A stretch of DNA of 64,000 bases from JACKBK01 sp963707275. Its GTDB lineage: Bacteria; Chloroflexota; Anaerolineae; JAAEKA01. The notes under the pieces were generated by a model. That model was not told where the DNA came from, searched no databases, and worked only from the letters and a program-made list of their open reading frames with translations. The stretch lies in the NCBI GenBank assembly GCA_963707275.1, contig CAVPPH010000004.1, positions 310,001 to 374,000 on the forward strand, in the 5' to 3' direction. A program made the position numbers and the translations under genes. Numbering within the stretch: the first letter of the stretch is position 1; each line of letters begins with the position of its first letter. Below, one piece after another: positions 59,901-64,000 of this stretch.

Positions 59901-62900
59901 CCTTCGTCACCGCCAGGATCGCAGAAGCGACCAAGAAACTCGACGACTGTAGTCCTCAGGGGACGGAAGATGGTTGGCGGATATTGGACTATGGCGACAT
60001 TCCACAGTTGCAAACGGCGGTGACAATTCTGGTTGGGCAGGCGCTTGATCGTTTCGAACGGAATCAAACGGACCTGAACAATCCGGCGGCAGCCTGCCTG
60101 CAGGAGGCAAACACCCTGCTGGCAGATGAAGGTAGAGACGAAATCCCACTTGAAACGGGAATGGAGACCGCGCGCCGGCTGCTTGACGGCGAAAGCAAGA
60201 TGCGTAGCGAGCCAGAAATCGTCGGTTACCGAGCTTGGGGCGGTTCAAGAACAGTTAGCTGAGTGGTCGGTCGATCTCGACAGCCGTCTGGCGACGGATT
60301 ACCTGACGCTGTGTTTCGATCAAGGGTACCTCGATGCATGCAACGCAACGCAAGATCTGAGCGCCAACGCTCTGTTGACACCGGGCGAGACACAAACCGG
60401 CGAAATCCTGCAAGGCACTGAGGGAACGCCCTGGTTCTTCATCGGGCAGCAGGGCCAGGCGGTCTCGATCGCAATGGATGCGGTCGGCGACAGCTTCGAC
60501 ACGGAACTGTATCTCGATGGATCGAATGGACGCCTTGGACTCAAGTACGATGATGACGGCGGTGGCAACCTGAACTCGCTTATCGAGAACTTCGTGCTCC
60601 CTGCGGACGGGATGTATCGCATCCGGCCTCAGGCTCTGAGCGGGTCAGGCGCCTATCGGTTGACTTTTACGGCGCGGGATCTTCCAAGGCTTGCGATTGG
60701 CGTGTCTGCTCCCGCGACCTCCGCTGCCGATGGTCCCTGGCTGTTTACGGGGAATGCCGGCCAGCTTGTAACGCTGGAGATTGGGAACGGTGAAGGCAAT
60801 CTATGGCTCACATCTCACGTTAAGGCGATCCGGCGACGACTGGCCAATTGCCGAGAACCTATGATGATGGTCGCATCGATCCCATGGTGTTGCCGGCCGA
60901 CGATCTTTATCTCGTATCTGCAGATCCTGGCTATGTCAGTGGCAACTTCTCTGTTACACTAAATTTGGTCGAGCCGCGGCTGCTGACCATTGACGAGCAA
61001 GATGACTCGGCAGTAGCAGTCTCAACTACCACCGCCGACGAAGTGTGGGCATACGATGGGACCGCGGGGCAGATTGTGGACGTCACGCTGACCACGACCG
61101 ATCCGGATCAGTTTGATCCTGAAGTGGCCCTGCTTGATGCCGAAGGCGGCTTGCCGACCGATGGCAACGGCGATCGGTTGACAGCTCGTATCTCTAGCTT
61201 CTTCCTGCCGAAAACTGGAACCTACTACATCCAAGCGGGGCCTGCGCGTAACAGCACCCCCTATACACTGACCTTGAGAACGGTCTCACCGCCTTCTCTT
61301 ACCCTGAGTGTTGCCGAGGATGCTTCGTTGAACCAGGCGACATTATGGCTGCTCGATGCCAATCCCGGTCAAATCATCAGCGCAAGCGTAGTTACGAGTG
61401 CGACCCAGACACCGGCATTGTTGGAGTTGCTCACAGGCAGCGGCGAAAACCTGACGTCCGGTCAAACCGATTGGGGGACGGGCGCCACCAGCATCACCGG
61501 GTTCTTCCTGCCCGGCGTGGGGCCATACTATGTGCGAGTGAGTGGTTTGGATGGTCAGACGCCCTATAGCTTGCCGCGTCGATCAGATCGAGCCAGCGGA
61601 CCTGGAACTCGGGCGGTCCGTAGCTTCCACTGCCAGCGAGGCGGCCCTCTGGACCTTCGCTGGACAGCCTGGTCAGATCATCAGCGCCACGCTCGTCACC
61701 AGCGACACGGCGGCCCAGCCGACCTTCGACATCCTGTCGGCCCGCGGCTCATGGCTGAAGTCGGCAACAGCGGGCGAGGACACCAGTGTGGTCACGATCT
61801 CCGGGTATGTCCTGTCTGATGCCGGACCGTTCTACGTCCGTGTGAGCGGGCTGGAAGGACAAGCGCCCTATCGGTTGCTTGTCGACGAGGTCGAACCAGC
61901 CGCGCTGCAAATAGGGGAAACTATGCCATCGACAACCGATGGTGTCAACCTCTGGACGCTGGCTGGCCAGCCAGGACAGGTCGTGCAGATCAGCATGACA
62001 GCGGCCGATGGCTCTGGTCTCGATTCGCTGGTACGTTTGCTTGGTCCCGATGGCAAACAGATCGATTCCAACGACGATGGCGGGCTCGGCTACAACTCGC
62101 TTCTGACGCTGGTGCTACCAGATAGTCCAGGCTATCTCGTTCAGGCAGATCGATATGGCGGCGCCGGCGCGTTCACACTATCAGTTTCCGAGCTGGCCAC
62201 AGAGCCGTTGCCCACGGACGGCTCGTTAGTCACTGTGGAGTCCGACCGTGCCTGGACGCTGGCAGGCGAGACCGGACAGGTGCTCACGGTTGACATCCTG
62301 GACGGCGGCGATGGCAGCTATGCGTCGCTGCAACTGGTGACTGCGGACGGGGCGCCGATTGGTTCAAGCGATGGCAACGCGAGGCTGTCCGCCGTGCTGC
62401 CGCAGACTGGAACGTACTACCTCTTGCCGCGCTTCGACATCGACTATGGCGGCGACTCCATGAAGGCGACACTCGCCAGCGCAGCAGGCGGCACAAACCT
62501 GGACGAGGCGGCGTCGCAAACGCTGATGAACCTGGCCAGAGGCGATTCCATCGATCAGGCGCTGGATCTATACGCCTGGGGCACGACGGGCGGGGGTGTT
62601 GACTTCAGCGCTACTGCGCTGCAACGCGCTGTGCTGGTTCGGAGCGATTTACGGCGCTGCAGACCAGGTGATCACGATCTGCGAAGGACCTGGTCGAGAA
62701 CTGCCGGTACGGACCGATCTGTACGAACTGGCACAGTATCACGACAGCCGCGGCCTGGCCCGCGCGCTGACCGGCAACAGCGACAGAGCAGCCGAGGACT
62801 TCGAGTACTACGCCGACAACGGCGGGTACTATGCCTCGCAGCGCCGAGAGTGGGCGCAGCGGCTACGCGCCGGCGAACCGGTGGCTGATGTGCTGGACGA

Positions 62901-62931
62901 GGCGACGCTGCAGGAGTTGTTGCAGCAGTGA
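56940..62931 (+). CDS. Giant nSTAND NTPase - TM - WD40 - seven PPC repeats (frameshifts)
   Basis: Composite of about 1990 residues, 7 bases after the SIR2-like gene. The nSTAND NTPase has NPYPGPESFERNDDRPYFG, P-loop YAPSGAGKTSLLNK, Walker B MLILDQFEEIV, VLMSLRSDYVQDL and EPIQLQVVCYQLW. RRR then precedes a membrane helix (about 58454-58534), a coiled coil and a WD40-like propeller (about 58850-59760) ending NWEELVCQRVGRTLTYDEWK. From about 60370 to 62490 seven beta-domains of about 95 residues repeat around GQxVxVxM, YDDDGG and LPxxGxYYxxxx, as in PPC domains. A helical end (SRGLARALTGNSDRAAEDFE) closes it. Frame changes near 57020-57130, 57370, 57735, 57985, 60235, 60840, 61575 and 62630. Predicted topology: NTPase inside, propeller and PPC outside. 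Confidence 0.82.
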
Positions 62932-62957
62932 TCATGATGCTGCGATAGGAGATACCA

Positions 62958-64000
62958 ATGCCAGAGAACAAGTTGAGGCACGGCGGATACGGGCGTGTTG
63001 ACGAGGAAACGCGCAACCTGGCGTTGGCTGGCGTCCGCAACCAGTTTGGCTACATGTTCCCGCAACTGGCGGACAATCCTGACTGCCGGTTGCCTGAGGA
63101 GAGTGCTGCCATGGTTGCCGAGGTCAGGCAGAACCTCGAAGCGCTGGGCGGCATGATGGGACGTTCCGGCGCCGAGAAAGGCAATGCCCGCACGACGCCG
63201 GCCGGCTACACCTATTGGGGCCAGTTCATCGACCATGACATCGCAGCCAGCGACTTCGGCGCGCTGGCCGGCAGCGATATCATTGACCGGTTCACACCGT
63301 TGCCGCCGCATCAGGTCATCGCTCGCCTGGTCAATCAGCGGCGACCGGCGCTGGATCTCGACAGCGTCCTGGGCGGTGATCCGGCCAACGGGGACAGGTG
63401 TTTCTACCAGGCCGACGGGGTACGGCTGATAATCGGCCAGAATGTTGTTGAACTCGTCAACGGCCAGATCCGTGGCGAGACACCCCCGGGCGGTGATCCG
63501 GGCGCGATAGAACTTGACCTTGATCGTGACCTGCCCAGAGACGTAGCCGGCGCGGCCCAGATCCCCGATGAGCGCAACGACGAGAACCTCATCGTTGCGC
63601 AGTTGCACGTAGGGTTCATACGCTTCTACAACGTAGTGGTGGACAGACTGGCCGCAAACCTCCACGGCGCTGCGTTGCGCCGCGAGGCAGCCCGGCTGGC
63701 AAGGTGGCACTACCAGTGGCTGGTGGTCAACGACTATCTGATGACCATCGCGCAACAATGTATCGTGCGCGATGTGTTGGCCAATCACGGCAGGTTTTAT
63801 TGCCGATCCACCGACATGCCGGATAAGAACCCTTTTCTGCCGTTGGAGTTTGCCGCCGCCGGCTTTCGCTTCGGTCACAGCATGATCCGCCCGAGGTACG
63901 ATTTCAACCGTAACTTTGGCAGATCCGGCCATCTGCAAGCCAGCGCGTCACTGGAAGACCTGTTCAAATTCACGGGAGGAGGAGGAGGAGCCCGCCCAAA
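62958..64000 (+). CDS. Animal-type haem peroxidase, partial at window end
   Basis: 347 codons in one open frame to the window edge. ATG at 62958 follows ATAGGAGATACC, 26 bases after the nSTAND gene. The distal-His motif TYWGQFIDHDI, LHVGFIRFYNVVVDRLAANL, RWHYQWLVVNDYL, and the proximal-His motif FRFGHSMIRPRYDFN are those of the peroxidase-cyclooxygenase (animal haem peroxidase) superfamily. No signal peptide. The sequence ends at a run of Gly codons (KFTGGGGG), and the rest of the gene lies outside. Predicted to oxidise substrates with H2O2; in this operon it could be an effector or a defence enzyme. Confidence 0.9.
   Translation, partial: MPENKLRHGGYGRVDEETRNLALAGVRNQFGYMFPQLADNPDCRLPEESAAMVAEVRQNLEALGGMMGRSGAEKGNARTTPAGYTYWGQFIDHDIAASDFGALAGSDIIDRFTPLPPHQVIARLVNQRRPALDLDSVLGGDPANGDRCFYQADGVRLIIGQNVVELVNGQIRGETPPGGDPGAIELDLDRDLPRDVAGAAQIPDERNDENLIVAQLHVGFIRFYNVVVDRLAANLHGAALRREAARLARWHYQWLVVNDYLMTIAQQCIVRDVLANHGRFYCRSTDMPDKNPFLPLEFAAAGFRFGHSMIRPRYDFNRNFGRSGHLQASASLEDLFKFTGGGGGARP

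Noticed and set aside
62829..63938. 369-codon minus-strand frame opposite the haem peroxidase
   Set aside because: The plus-strand frame carries both haem His motifs and a ribosome binding site; the minus frame shows no recognisable protein motif.
44207..64000. Prophage or transposon as origin of the island
   Set aside because: No integrase, transposase, terminal repeats, phage structural genes or tRNA attachment site are visible, and base composition is similar to the rest of the window.

Overview
The window is chromosomal DNA of high GC content from a bacterium, most probably a Chloroflexota member of the Anaerolineae/Caldilineae/Ardenticatenia type. This assignment is inferred from three things: one long merged rpoBC-str-S10-spc-alpha ribosomal cluster, a PKD/dockerin surface protein with a TPR-type lytic transglycosylase, and a dense set of CHAT, STAND, SIR2-like and FGE domain genes that resemble the conflict/signalling islands of filamentous, multicellular bacteria. 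I could not run a phylogeny.

Bases 1-27.8 kb hold the transcription/translation cluster, all on the + strand: rpoB (3' end), rpoC, rpsL, rpsG, fusA, tuf, rpsJ, rplC, rplD, rplW, rplB, rpsS, rplV, rpsC, rplP, rpmC, rpsQ, rplN, rplX, rplE, rpsZ, rpsH, rplF, rplR, rpsE, rpmD, rplO, secY, adk, map, rpmJ, rpsM, rpsK, rpsD, rpoA, rplQ, truA, rplM, rpsI, then a strong terminator. Two consensus promoters (before rpsL and before tuf) and several structured leaders subdivide it. infA is absent from its usual place between map and rpmJ. RpoC carries an extra domain resembling the alpha C-terminal domain and a coiled-coil insert.

Bases 27.8-44.2 kb hold housekeeping and envelope genes: a Mog/MoaB-type molybdopterin adenylyltransferase, a lipoprotein with an internal duplication, a gamma-class carbonic anhydrase, a PKD/dockerin secreted protein, a thioredoxin-TPR co-chaperone, a DUF1992/DnaJ-C28-like protein, a LysM protein, a TPR lytic transglycosylase, a very large GH13 glycosidase, a Uma2-type nuclease-fold protein and an unknown His/Asp-rich protein.

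Bases 44.2-64.0 kb form an accessory signalling/conflict island. It has a TPR-CHAT protease, an ECF sigma factor with its zinc-finger anti-sigma factor, an alpha-oxoamine synthase, a small secreted Cys peptide, an HTH-NB-ARC-TPR STAND regulator, a DJ-1-like protein, a CHAT-FGE fusion, a SIR2-like protein, a roughly 2000-residue nSTAND-TM-WD40-PPC receptor-like protein and an animal-type haem peroxidase cut by the window end. Two 5' regions in this island share the same pair of direct repeats, which suggests common control.

Quality warning: many genes, including essential ones (rpoC, tuf, rplC), are broken by single-base indels. These are mostly insertions, often in homopolymers, and are concentrated in 0.4-5.3, 8.6-16.5 and 37-62.7 kb. 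The stretch of about 20 kb from 16.5 to 37 kb is free of them. I treat them as consensus errors and annotate whole genes across the breaks; boundaries of such genes are therefore composites.
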